A DNA stretch of 38,962 nucleotides from Streptosporangiaceae bacterium. GTDB taxonomy: Bacteria; Actinomycetota; Actinomycetes; Streptosporangiales; Streptosporangiaceae. Location: assembly GCA_025964715.1 (NCBI GenBank), contig JAOPYH010000462.1, positions 1 through 38,962 of the forward strand, given 5' to 3'. Below, one piece after another: positions 15,895-23,265 of this stretch. Position 1 is the stretch's first letter. Every line of letters starts with the position of its first letter. Both the position numbers and the translations under genes were made by a program. The notes under the pieces were generated by a model. That model was not told where the DNA came from. It worked only from the letters and a program-made list of their open reading frames with translations, and did no database searches.

Positions 15895-16497
15895 GTGACC
15901 GATAGTGCTCGACGCGTAGTGATCGCTGAGGATGAGGCCCTGATCCGCCTCGACCTCAAGGAGATGCTGGAAGAAGACGGCTACGAGGTGGTCGGGGAGG
16001 CCGGCGACGGTGAGACGGCCGTCCGGCTGACCGTCGAGCTGAGGCCCGATCTCGTGATCCTCGACGTCAAGATGCCTGTCCTGGACGGCATCTCGGCCGC
16101 CGAGCGGATCGCCGCGGACCGCATCGCGCCGGTGGTGATCCTTACCGCCTTCTCGCAGCGCGAGCTCGTCGAACGGGCCAGGGACGCGGGCGCGATGGCC
16201 TATTTGGTCAAGCCGTTCACCATGGCCGACCTGGTCCCGGCGATCGAGATGGCGGTGAGCCGCTATCAGGAGGTCAAGGCTCTGGAGGCCGAGGTCGGAA
16301 ACCTCCAGGAGCGCCTGGAGACCCGCAAGATCGTGGATCGGGCCAAGGGCCTGCTTCAGGCCGCGCACGGCTGGACGGAGCCGGAGGCGTTCCGCTGGAT
16401 CCAGAAGGCCTCGATGGATCGCCGGCTGTCGATGCGCGCGGTCGCGGAGGTCGTCGTGACCGGCGCCGCGGACCAGGACGCCAACGGGTCGGAGTAG
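15895..16497 (+). CDS. pdtaR: ANTAR-domain response regulator (PdtaR/AmiR-NasR type)
   Basis: A 200-residue response regulator that acts on RNA rather than DNA. The receiver domain spans about 1-120, with acidic pocket Glu12/Asp13, phospho-acceptor Asp57 in VILDVKMP, Thr84 in LTAF and Lys106 in YLVKPF. A coiled-coil linker (about 122-145, VKALEAEVGNLQERLETRK) leads to the ANTAR domain (IVDRAKGLLQAAHGWTEPEA and AFRWIQKASM). Phosphorylated ANTAR proteins bind two-hairpin RNAs to prevent termination. The partner kinase in mycobacteria is the HATPase/HisKA_2 protein PdtaS, and none is visible here. The GTG at 15895 is chosen from the alignment of the receiver start and the -10 box 7 nt upstream; the longer open frame runs through the tRNA and is not plausible. 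Confidence 0.92.
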   Translation: MTDSARRVVIAEDEALIRLDLKEMLEEDGYEVVGEAGDGETAVRLTVELRPDLVILDVKMPVLDGISAAERIAADRIAPVVILTAFSQRELVERARDAGAMAYLVKPFTMADLVPAIEMAVSRYQEVKALEAEVGNLQERLETRKIVDRAKGLLQAAHGWTEPEAFRWIQKASMDRRLSMRAVAEVVVTGAADQDANGSE

Positions 16498-16777
16498 GTT
16501 CCCCACCCGGGTCCGCACACGTCTGTTCAGGCCACCGGCGAAGTGGCGGTAGGCGATATGATCTTGAGGCTACCTACTTGGCCGGGAAACTACCAGGCGC
16601 TATGGGTGGGCACGGGCCAATAACAAACAAATAACCCTTCGGCCGTAACCTACTGCTCTGGTGCTGGGATCGATGTACTACGTGCAAAGCCCCGAATGAG
16701 ACTATTCGCGGAGATAGTCCGTCGGGGCCTGACTCGTACCCGATCCTCGCGGATCCGGACCTGAAAGGTTGGCCAGC
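16498..16777 (+). other. Non-coding region upstream of livK, with a low-GC patch and a leader hairpin
   Basis: 280 nt without a gene. It contains an unusually A/T-rich run around 16616-16637 (CCAATAACAAACAAATAACC) and the structured leader described separately at 16689-16728. The AAAGG ribosome binding site lies at 16764-16768. No obvious terminator for the ANTAR regulator and no clear -35/-10 pair were found. Confidence 0.5.
16689..16728 (+). promoter_or_regulatory. Two-tier hairpin in the livK leader
   Basis: GCCCCGA (16689-16695) pairs with TCGGGGC (16722-16728). Inside it, GACTAT (16700-16705) pairs with ATAGTC (16714-16719) around an 8-nt loop. The structure ends 35 nt before the livK ribosome binding site. 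It may be an attenuator, an RNA stability element or a protein-binding site; no T-run follows. Confidence 0.45.
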
Positions 16778-17950
16778 TTGCGGCTCAATAAGACTCGCAT
16801 CGGCGCGATCGCCGTGGGGGCGGTACTCGCGCTGGGCATGAGTGCATGCGGTGGTAGTAGCGGCAAGTCGACCGGGGGCGATGGCGGTCTGACGATCGGC
16901 TTCATGGGCGACTTGACGGGTGAGGCCTCCGGCATCGTCATCCCGCCGAGGAACGGCGCTCTGATGGCGGTTGCCGAGTACAACGCGACCAACCCCAAGG
17001 TTAAGATCACACTTAAGACCTACGACAGCCAGGGCAAGCCCGAGCAGGCGACGCCGCTGGCCAAGACCGCCATTCAGCAGGACAAGATCGTCGGCCTCAT
17101 CGGCCCGGCCTTCTCCGGTGAGTCGGCTCAGGTCGGCCCGGTCCTCGAAGAGGGCAAGGTGCCCAGCATCTCGCCATCGGCCACCAACGCCGCGCTGGCC
17201 AAGCACGGCTGGAAGTTCTGGCACCGCGTCATCGCCAACGACGACGTTCAGGGTGCCGGGATCGGGTCCTTCATCACCCGCGGGCTGAAGGCCAAGAAGG
17301 TCTTCGTCATCAATGACGCCTCGGAGTACGGCAAGCCGCTCGCCGCGACGGTGAAGAAGGCGGTCGCGGGTGCGGGGGCCCAGGTCTCCGAGGACGCCAT
17401 CGACCCGCAGGCCGCCGACTACGGCTCGACCGTGAACAAGGCGAAGGCCTACTCGCCCGACGCGATCTTCTTCGGCGGTTACTACGCCCAGGCCGGCAAG
17501 TTGGTCAAGCAGCTGCGTGAGGGTGGTGTGAAGGCCCGCTTCCTGTCGGGTGACGGCTCGCTCGACGCCGGCCTGGCCAAGGGCGCCGGCGGCAGGGTCG
17601 CCGACGGCTCGGTCATCGGCTGTCCCTGCCTGATCGACCCCACCGGCAAGGCGAGCTCTGCGAGCAAGAAGTTCTCCGACGCCTACAAGGCGAAGTACAA
17701 CACCGACCCGGCGATCTACGCCGCCGAGGGCTACGACGCCGCGACCGCGTTCATCGAGGCCATCAAGGCCGGCAACACCACCGCGGAAACGATCAACACG
17801 GCGCTTTCGTCGGTCAACGTCGCCGGTGTCGGCAAGCGGCTCAAGTTCGGCGACAACGGCGAGGTGACCGCGACGGACGTGTTCGTCTACGAGATCAAGG
17901 GGAACACCTTGCCGCTCCTCGGCAACGCCGAGAAAGCGAAGGTCGGCTAG
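16778..17950 (+). CDS. livK: Branched-chain amino acid ABC transporter, substrate-binding lipoprotein
   Basis: A 390-residue periplasmic-binding-fold lipoprotein (Peripla_BP_6, LivJ/LivK type) that captures Leu/Ile/Val or related amino acids for the LivHMGF importer. The N-terminus MRLNKTR is basic, followed by a hydrophobic helix and lipobox LGMSAC with Cys24 as the lipidation site, which Lgt (encoded in this window) would modify. The mature part starts with GFMGDLTGEASG and contains GLIGPAFSGESAQVGPVLEE and AAEGYDAATAFIEAIK, all typical of the family. The TTG at 16778 is preferred over the TTG at 16769 because AAAGG then lies 9 nt upstream. It is followed by a hairpin and then livH, the usual arrangement for making more binding protein than permease. 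Confidence 0.95.
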   Translation: MRLNKTRIGAIAVGAVLALGMSACGGSSGKSTGGDGGLTIGFMGDLTGEASGIVIPPRNGALMAVAEYNATNPKVKITLKTYDSQGKPEQATPLAKTAIQQDKIVGLIGPAFSGESAQVGPVLEEGKVPSISPSATNAALAKHGWKFWHRVIANDDVQGAGIGSFITRGLKAKKVFVINDASEYGKPLAATVKKAVAGAGAQVSEDAIDPQAADYGSTVNKAKAYSPDAIFFGGYYAQAGKLVKQLREGGVKARFLSGDGSLDAGLAKGAGGRVADGSVIGCPCLIDPTGKASSASKKFSDAYKAKYNTDPAIYAAEGYDAATAFIEAIKAGNTTAETINTALSSVNVAGVGKRLKFGDNGEVTATDVFVYEIKGNTLPLLGNAEKAKVG

Positions 17951-17986
17951 TCCCTCCGGCCACCGGAAGGACATCCACGTACGCGC

Positions 17987-18021
17987 AGGAGCGGGAGCGT
18001 GCAGGCCGCGCTCCCGCTCCT
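17987..18021 (+). terminator. Intra-operon hairpin between livK and livH
   Basis: A perfect 13-bp stem (17987-17999 with 18009-18021, arm AGGAGCGGGAGCG) with a 9-nt loop and no T-run. It should partly terminate transcription or protect the livK 3' end. It also overlaps an upstream in-frame GTG at 17999, arguing for the later livH start. Confidence 0.7.
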
Positions 18022-18040
18022 TCCACGAAGGCGACTCAAG

Positions 18041-19006
18041 GTGCTCCAGGGCTTTATTGATCAATTCTGGCCATCCACCATCGACGGTCTGGCGCTCGGC
18101 TCGATCTACGCGCTGATCGCGCTCGGCTACACGATGGTCTACGGCGTTCTCAGACTCATCAACTTCGCGCACTCCGAGATCTTCATGATCGGGACATTCG
18201 CGGCGCTGGCCGTCCTGCAAGCGCTCTCTCCGTCGCCGGTCGGCGGCATTGCCCTGATCGGGATGGTGCTCCTGCTGGCGGTCGTCGCCGGGGTCGCCTC
18301 CGGCGGCAGCGCGGTGATCCTCGAATATGTGGCCTACCGGCCGCTACGCCGACGTGGCGCGTCCCGTCTGGCCGCACTCATCTCGGCGATCGGTGCGTCG
18401 ATCTTCCTCCAGCAGCTCTTCGCCCGGGTCGTCGTTCCATGGTGGTTCGACCTGCCGAAGGAGAAGGGGCCGCTGCCCCTCCAGCAGCAGTTCGTGGAGC
18501 GCTCGAACCTGGTGTCGATCGGCAACTTCGTGGTGAGCAATGACAAGTTCATCATCTTCGCCGGCGCCATCGTCATGATGATCGCGCTCGACCTCGTGGT
18601 CAACCGCACCAAGCTCGGACGTGGCATCCGGGCGACCGCCCAGGACCCCGAGACCGCGGTCCTGATGGGCGTCAACATCGACCGGATCGTGACCGCGACC
18701 TTCGCCATTGGCGGTGCGATGGCGGGTGTGGCCGCCGCGCTTTACATGATGCGGTTCGAAGAGACATGGTATTTCGTCGGCTTCCTGCTCGGCATCAAGG
18801 CGTTCACCGCCGCGGTGCTGGGAGGTATCGGCAACCTGCGGGGGGCGCTCGCGGGCGGTCTGGCGCTCGGCCTGATCGAGATGTACGGATCCAGCATCTT
18901 CGGGTCCCAATGGCGGGATGTCGTCGCCTTCAGCGTCCTGGTCCTCGTTCTGATGTTCCGTCCGACCGGCATCTTCGGTGAGTCTCTTCAGCAGGCGCGC
19001 GCATGA
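18041..19006 (+). CDS. livH: Branched-chain amino acid ABC transporter permease LivH
   Basis: A 321-residue polytopic permease (BPD_transp_2) forming half of the transmembrane channel of the Liv importer. Family hallmarks are LALGSIYALIALGYTMVYG, LINFAHSEIFMIG near residue 42, and the transmembrane-domain coupling motif with GRGIRATAQDPETAVLMGVN followed by AFTAAVLGGIGNLRGALAGG. The GTG at 18041 is preferred over the GTG at 17999 because GAAGG lies 9 nt upstream and the earlier codon sits inside a hairpin. The stop overlaps livM (ATGA). Confidence 0.95.
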   Translation: MLQGFIDQFWPSTIDGLALGSIYALIALGYTMVYGVLRLINFAHSEIFMIGTFAALAVLQALSPSPVGGIALIGMVLLLAVVAGVASGGSAVILEYVAYRPLRRRGASRLAALISAIGASIFLQQLFARVVVPWWFDLPKEKGPLPLQQQFVERSNLVSIGNFVVSNDKFIIFAGAIVMMIALDLVVNRTKLGRGIRATAQDPETAVLMGVNIDRIVTATFAIGGAMAGVAAALYMMRFEETWYFVGFLLGIKAFTAAVLGGIGNLRGALAGGLALGLIEMYGSSIFGSQWRDVVAFSVLVLVLMFRPTGIFGESLQQARA

Positions 19007-20283
19007 ACTACAACGGAAACTCGACTTCGACCAAGGGTCAGGCCGCCTTCGCGGGCATCGCGAAGCGGGCGGGGCAGCGCTTCGACGGCGCCCCGGCGGC
19101 CCTGCACCCGCCCCTCTTCGGCCTGGCCTACGTGCTCGAGGCGCTCGGCGCGATCGCGGATCTCTTCCGGGACTGGTGGGCGCGGCAGCCCGGGTACGTG
19201 CGGTGGATCGTCTATCTGCTGCTGATCGTGGGCGCCGTTCTGCTTCCCTCAGATCAGATCGGCGGCTTCATGTCGCCCTACAGCCAGTGGGGGAGCCTGC
19301 TGTTCTTCCCCATCGGTGGCTACATCCTGCTCGCGATCGGCCTGAACGTCGTGGTCGGGCAGGCGGGTCTGCTCGACCTGGGCTATGTGGCGTTCTTCGC
19401 CATCGGTGGCTATTCGATGGCTGTGCTCGGGAGCAAGTTCGGCTGGAGCTTCTGGGAGGTCCTGGCCGTGGGCATCCTGCTCTCGGCGCTCTCGGGCATC
19501 CTCCTCGGCGCCCCGACACTGCGGTTGCGCGGGGACTACCTCGCGATCGTGACGCTGGGCTTCGGTGAGATCATCCGCATCACGGCGCGGAACACCGACT
19601 ACATCGGCGGGCCGAACGGCATCGGCGGCATCCCGCACCCGCCGAACCTGACCGAGTGGCAGGTCCCCGACGGCGAGCCGTTCACGAGCCTCGGGCTGGC
19701 CGGGACCGCGCCCTTCAAGTACGGCGCTCTGGACGGCCGGCCGTACTACTACCTGATGCTGGCGGCGATCGTCATCGCGATCATCTTCGTCAAGCGGCTC
19801 GAGAACAGCCGGGTCGGCCGGGCGTGGGCGTCCATCCGCGAGGACGAGGACGCCGCCGAGTTGATGGGCGTGCCGACGTTCAAGTTCAAGCTGGCCGCGT
19901 TCGCGATCGGCGCGGCGATCGGCGGCGGGACGGGCGTGATCTACGCGTCACAGGCCACGTCGATCCTGCCGAGGAACTTCGAGTTCATCGTCTCGGCGAC
20001 GATCCTGGCCGCGGTTGTGCTCGGCGGCTCAGGCAACCTGCCCGGCGTCATGCTTGGCGCGTTCCTGGTCGCCTGGATCCCGGAGCGGGTCCGATTCCTG
20101 CAGGAGTACCGCATCCTGGTGTTCGGAGCCGTGCTCGTCGTCTTGATGATCTTCCGGCCCGAGGGTCTGCTGCCCTCTCGCCGGCGTAAGGCCGAGTTGG
20201 CCGAGGGGACCGGAGGAATGGGGAGTATGGGCGCCGAAGTGGGCGGTCCAGGTGCTTCCGTGGCTGCCGAGGTGGGCAAGTGA
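19003..20283 (+). CDS. livM: Branched-chain amino acid ABC transporter permease LivM
   Basis: A 426-residue second permease of the importer. It has a hydrophilic N-terminal extension of about 65 residues, then about ten membrane helices with the BPD_transp_2 signatures: LNVVVGQAGLLDLGYVAFFA, GAPTLRLRGDYLAIVTLGFG with GEIIR, and GRAWASIREDEDAAELMGV, which contacts the ATPases. A repeat-like VLGGSGNLPGVMLGAF is followed by RPEGLLPSRRR at the C-terminus. The ATG overlaps the livH stop by 4 nt (ATGA) and the stop overlaps the livG GTG, so translation of the three genes is coupled. Confidence 0.95.
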   Translation: MNYNGNSTSTKGQAAFAGIAKRAGQRFDGAPAALHPPLFGLAYVLEALGAIADLFRDWWARQPGYVRWIVYLLLIVGAVLLPSDQIGGFMSPYSQWGSLLFFPIGGYILLAIGLNVVVGQAGLLDLGYVAFFAIGGYSMAVLGSKFGWSFWEVLAVGILLSALSGILLGAPTLRLRGDYLAIVTLGFGEIIRITARNTDYIGGPNGIGGIPHPPNLTEWQVPDGEPFTSLGLAGTAPFKYGALDGRPYYYLMLAAIVIAIIFVKRLENSRVGRAWASIREDEDAAELMGVPTFKFKLAAFAIGAAIGGGTGVIYASQATSILPRNFEFIVSATILAAVVLGGSGNLPGVMLGAFLVAWIPERVRFLQEYRILVFGAVLVVLMIFRPEGLLPSRRRKAELAEGTGGMGSMGAEVGGPGASVAAEVGK

Positions 20284-21122
20284 GCCACGCGAAGGGAATG
20301 AGCGGCGCCAGGCACACGAGGGGCGCGACGCCGGTCGCCGGCGGGGGGGCCCGACCGCTGCTGGAACTGCGCGGCCTGACCATGCGCTTCGGCGGCGTGG
20401 TCGCTATCAACGGTCTCGATCTGACCGTCAACAAGGGTGAGATCTTCGCGTTGATCGGCCCGAACGGCGCGGGGAAGACCACTGTCTTCAACGTGACCAC
20501 CGGCGTCTACCGGCCGACCGAGGGGAACGTGGTCTTCGGCGGGCAGCGGATCGACGGCAAGAAGCGGTTCGCCGTCACCAAGCTCGGCGTGGCCCGTACC
20601 TTCCAGAACGTGCGGCTCTTCCACAACATGTCGGCGCAGGAGAACGTGATGGTGGGGGCGGACGCCCACCACCGGACCGGTCTCGCGGGGGCGGCCCTCG
20701 GACTGCCCTGGCACCGGCGGGAGGAGCGCGACGGCCGCGCCAAGGCACGGGAACTCCTGGACTTCGTCGGCGTTTCGCACCGGCTGGACGAAACGGCCAA
20801 GAACCTGCCGTACGGCGACCAGCGGCGGTTGGAGATCGCACGGGCGCTGGCCACGGATCCGAAGCTGCTGCTGCTCGACGAGCCGGCCGCCGGGATGAAC
20901 CCGGCGGAGAAGATCGAGCTGCAGGAGCTGATCAGGAAGATCCGCGACACCGGCCGCACCGTCCTTCTGATCGAGCACGACATGAGCCTGGTCATGGGGA
21001 TCAGTGACCGGATCGCCGTGCTCGACTTCGGCCAGAAGATCGCCGAGGGGCTGCCGGTCGAGGTCCAGAACAATCCGCGGGTCATCGAGGCTTACCTGGG
21101 AGCTCCGGCCGATGCTTCTTGA
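20280..21122 (+). CDS. livG: Branched-chain amino acid ABC transporter ATP-binding protein LivG
   Basis: A 280-residue ATPase of the Liv importer. Walker A is GPNGAGKTT, the signature region reads PYGDQRRLEIARAL, Walker B is LLLLDEPAAGMNP, and the switch His is in LIEHDMS. The long insertion between Walker A and signature (FHNMSAQENVMVGADAHH and following) and the C-terminal IEAYLGAP tail are LivG features. The GTG at 20280 overlaps the livM stop and has GAGGTG 5 nt upstream; an ATG at 20298 with GAAGGGA before it is an alternative that would trim 6 residues. It overlaps livF by 11 nt. Confidence 0.95.
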   Translation: MSHAKGMSGARHTRGATPVAGGGARPLLELRGLTMRFGGVVAINGLDLTVNKGEIFALIGPNGAGKTTVFNVTTGVYRPTEGNVVFGGQRIDGKKRFAVTKLGVARTFQNVRLFHNMSAQENVMVGADAHHRTGLAGAALGLPWHRREERDGRAKARELLDFVGVSHRLDETAKNLPYGDQRRLEIARALATDPKLLLLDEPAAGMNPAEKIELQELIRKIRDTGRTVLLIEHDMSLVMGISDRIAVLDFGQKIAEGLPVEVQNNPRVIEAYLGAPADAS

Positions 21123-21846
21123 GATCGAGGACATTCACGTCCATTACGGAAAGATCGCAGCGCTCAAGGGCATCTCGCTGGATGTCGACGAGGGCGAGAT
21201 CGTCACCTTGATCGGCGCCAACGGCGCCGGCAAGACCACGACGTTGAAGACCATCTCCGGGCTGCGGCCGCTGTCGGCGGGCCGGATCTCCTTCGACGGC
21301 AAGGACATCAGCAAGCTGGCGGGGCACAAGCGGGTGCTCGTCGGCATCGGGCAGTCGCCTGAGGGGCGTGGCATCTTCCCCGGCATGACGGTGGAGGACA
21401 ACCTCTACATGGGGGCGTACGCGCGCAAGGGCGATGTGTCCAAGGAACTGTCCGACGTGTACGAGCTGTTCCCCCGCCTGGCCGAGCGCAAGACCCAGGC
21501 GGGCGGCACGATGTCCGGTGGTGAGCAGCAGATGCTCGCCATCGGGCGGGCGCTGATGGCCGATCCCAAGGTGCTGCTGCTGGACGAGCCGTCGATGGGG
21601 CTCGCCCCGATGCTCGTACAGCAGATCTTCTCGATCATCGAGGAGATCAACCAACGTGGCACGACCGTCCTGCTGGTGGAGCAGAACGCCCAGCAGGCGC
21701 TCCAGATCGCGCATCGCGCGTACGTGCTGGAGACCGGCCGGATCGTCAAGAGCGCCGCGGCCGCGGAACTGCTGGACGATCCGGAGGTACGGGCCGCCTA
21801 TCTCGGCGGTGACCTCGGGGAGTCCTCGGCGCAGGCCAACGGCTAG
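21112..21846 (+). CDS. livF: Branched-chain amino acid ABC transporter ATP-binding protein LivF
   Basis: The 244-residue second ATPase of the importer and last gene of livKHMGF. Walker A is GANGAGKTT, the signature is MSGGEQQMLAIGRAL, Walker B is VLLLDEPSMGLAP, and the switch region is LLVEQNAQ. IGQSPEGRGIFPGMTVEDNL is characteristic of LivF. The ATG at 21112 gives the standard N-terminus (MLLEIEDIHVHYGK) and has GGGAG about 9 nt upstream; it lies inside the end of livG, so the two are coupled. A strong hairpin after the stop ends the operon. Confidence 0.96.
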   Translation: MLLEIEDIHVHYGKIAALKGISLDVDEGEIVTLIGANGAGKTTTLKTISGLRPLSAGRISFDGKDISKLAGHKRVLVGIGQSPEGRGIFPGMTVEDNLYMGAYARKGDVSKELSDVYELFPRLAERKTQAGGTMSGGEQQMLAIGRALMADPKVLLLDEPSMGLAPMLVQQIFSIIEEINQRGTTVLLVEQNAQQALQIAHRAYVLETGRIVKSAAAAELLDDPEVRAAYLGGDLGESSAQANG

Positions 21847-21875
21847 ACCCTGGCCTGATCCCGGACAGGCGTGAC

Positions 21876-21907
21876 GGAGCCCCGGGGGCGCGTGCTCCCG
21901 GGGCTCC
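21876..21907. terminator. Bidirectional terminator between livF and the convergent lipoprotein gene
   Basis: An 11-bp perfect stem (21876-21886 with 21897-21907, arm GGAGCCCCGGG) extends by three further pairs to a 4-nt loop. It sits 29 nt after the livF stop and directly against the stop of the convergent minus-strand gene at 21908, so it can serve both. Confidence 0.8.
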
Positions 21908-22450
21908 TCACGACAGGGCGATGTCGGCGCCCGGCGGATCGGAGACGGCTCCCACGGAGGGCGTGCCGACCAACCGGAGCGCTCTGGTCTTCTCGCCGAG
22001 GGGGATGTCGTACCACAGGTCGAGCTCGATCCGCACCGCCGCGCCGACGTCGATGGAGCCGGGCTGCCGCTTGACCAGCATGGCGTCCCGATCGGGCCGG
22101 TGCGCTCCGCCGTCCGTGGTGATCAGCAGCTGTTTGCCCGAGTCCAAGGTCTGCGTGGTCCGGCCGCCGTTCTCGGCGATCAGCCGGATCCGCACGTACT
22201 GTCCCCTGGGACGTACGTCGGCGTGGCTGCCGACCAGCTCGGGAATGCCGGCCCGCAGGCCGATCGGGGTGAAGGCGAGGTCGCCGCTCCGCACGGTCTT
22301 CCCGCTGAGCGGCGTCTCGCCATCGCGTACGGGGCGCGGCGGCAGCCGGTAGGTCGGTGTGACCGTGGTCCCGGGTGGGCCGGTTCCGGTGGAACAGGCC
22401 GGCAGCCCCCACGCCGTGATCACCACGGCGGCGGCCGAGATCCGTCGCAT
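21908..22450 (-). CDS. DUF4352-like secreted lipoprotein
   Basis: A 180-residue protein with a lipoprotein signal (MRRISAAAVVITAWGLPAC, lipidation at Cys19). A Pro/Thr-rich linker leads to one immunoglobulin-like beta domain of the DUF4352 kind: strands such as YVRIRLIAENGG, then an acidic/asparagine turn, LLITTDGG, a RIELDLWYDIP strand and a final RALRLVG. Members of this group are surface proteins of unknown function in Gram-positive bacteria. It is probably leaderless, with TACGGT ending 6 nt before the ATG. It is convergent with livF. The Ig-like fold is recognised from pattern only. Confidence 0.72.
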   Translation of the reverse strand: MRRISAAAVVITAWGLPACSTGTGPPGTTVTPTYRLPPRPVRDGETPLSGKTVRSGDLAFTPIGLRAGIPELVGSHADVRPRGQYVRIRLIAENGGRTTQTLDSGKQLLITTDGGAHRPDRDAMLVKRQPGSIDVGAAVRIELDLWYDIPLGEKTRALRLVGTPSVGAVSDPPGADIALS

Positions 22451-22456
22451 GGCGCG

Positions 22457-22462
22457 ACCGTA
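22457..22462 (-). promoter_or_regulatory. -10 box for the leaderless DUF4352-like gene
   Basis: On the minus strand TACGGT ends 6 nt before the ATG at 22450, and no ribosome binding site is present. Confidence 0.45.
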
Positions 22463-22581
22463 GAACGCTGCGGATCGGCGAGGAAGACCGCGGCGGACTT
22501 TCGCAACCGAACTGCAACCGGCTATCGCCGGTTGCCGGTTCGCGCGACGGGCGCACAGAGACCCGGGACCGCCTTTGGGGC

Positions 22582-22608
22582 CGTACGCGCCTTCCCCGGG
22601 CGCGTACG
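22582..22608 (-). terminator. Hairpin downstream of the thioesterase gene
   Basis: CGTACGCGCC (22582-22591) pairs perfectly with GGCGCGTACG (22599-22608) around a 7-nt loop. It is about 87 nt past the thioesterase stop on the minus strand and before the next gene. No T-run follows. Confidence 0.5.
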
Positions 22609-22695
22609 TTGTCTACTCGGCGGTCCCGGGCTCGTCCGCCAACGCTAGTGCGCCGCCCGCCGCGCGCGCGCAGAGAATGAGGACTTCCGAACCGG

Positions 22696-23157
22696 TTATT
22701 GGGGGGCGTCCCGCAGCATGCAGGTGATGCGCGCGGTGCAGACGCGGCGGTCCAGTTCGTCGGTGATGACGACGTCGTAGGTCGCGAGGGTGCGTCCGCC
22801 GTGCACGCGGGTCGCGACCCCGCTGACGTACCCGTCGGTGAGGGACCGGTGGTGGGTGGCGTTGATGTCGACGCCGACGGCGATCCGCCCCGGGCCGGCG
22901 TGCAGCACCGCGCCCACCGAGCCGAGGGTCTCGGCCAGTACGCAGGACGCGCCGCCGTGCAGGAGCCCGTACGGCTGGGTGTTCCCCTTCACCGGCATGC
23001 GGCCGGCGACCCGCTCGGCGGTGGCGGATGTCAGCTCCAGGCCCATGGACTGGGCCAGGTCTCCGCCCGGGTGGTGAGCGGCCTGGCCCAGGAGGCCGCG
23101 AAGGGGCTCGTCCGGGAGCCCGTGGTGTCCTGGACTGCTCGCCGTCCCGTCGGGCAC
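22696..23157 (-). CDS. PaaI/YbgC-like hotdog-fold acyl-CoA thioesterase
   Basis: A 153-residue single hotdog domain. The fold's helix motif is QPYGLLHGGASCVLAETLGS, where His-Gly-Gly and the later Glu are the usual catalytic features of PaaI-type enzymes. VGVDINATHHRSL and the ATYDVVITDELDRRVCTARIT strands follow. It probably hydrolyses an acyl- or aryl-CoA; the substrate is unknown. The GTG at 23157 is chosen because AAGGAGG (23168-23162) lies 4 nt before it on the minus strand; the frame runs much further upstream only as an artefact of high GC opposite polA. It is divergent from polA across 108 bp that must hold both promoters. Confidence 0.88.
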   Translation of the reverse strand: MPDGTASSPGHHGLPDEPLRGLLGQAAHHPGGDLAQSMGLELTSATAERVAGRMPVKGNTQPYGLLHGGASCVLAETLGSVGAVLHAGPGRIAVGVDINATHHRSLTDGYVSGVATRVHGGRTLATYDVVITDELDRRVCTARITCMLRDAPQ

Positions 23158-23253
23158 AGTGCCTCCTTGTGGCTGGTGGTGTCGCTGTGGTGTCACTCGT
23201 CGTGCGGCCCCGGTCCTCTGGTGGCCGGGCCGGAAACTGTCGCACGCGAAGGC

Positions 23254-23259
23254 TAGAGT
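23254..23259 (+). promoter_or_regulatory. -10 box for leaderless polA
   Basis: TAGAGT ends 6 nt before the GTG at 23266 and no ribosome binding site is present. Confidence 0.5.
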
Positions 23260-23265
23260 CACAGA

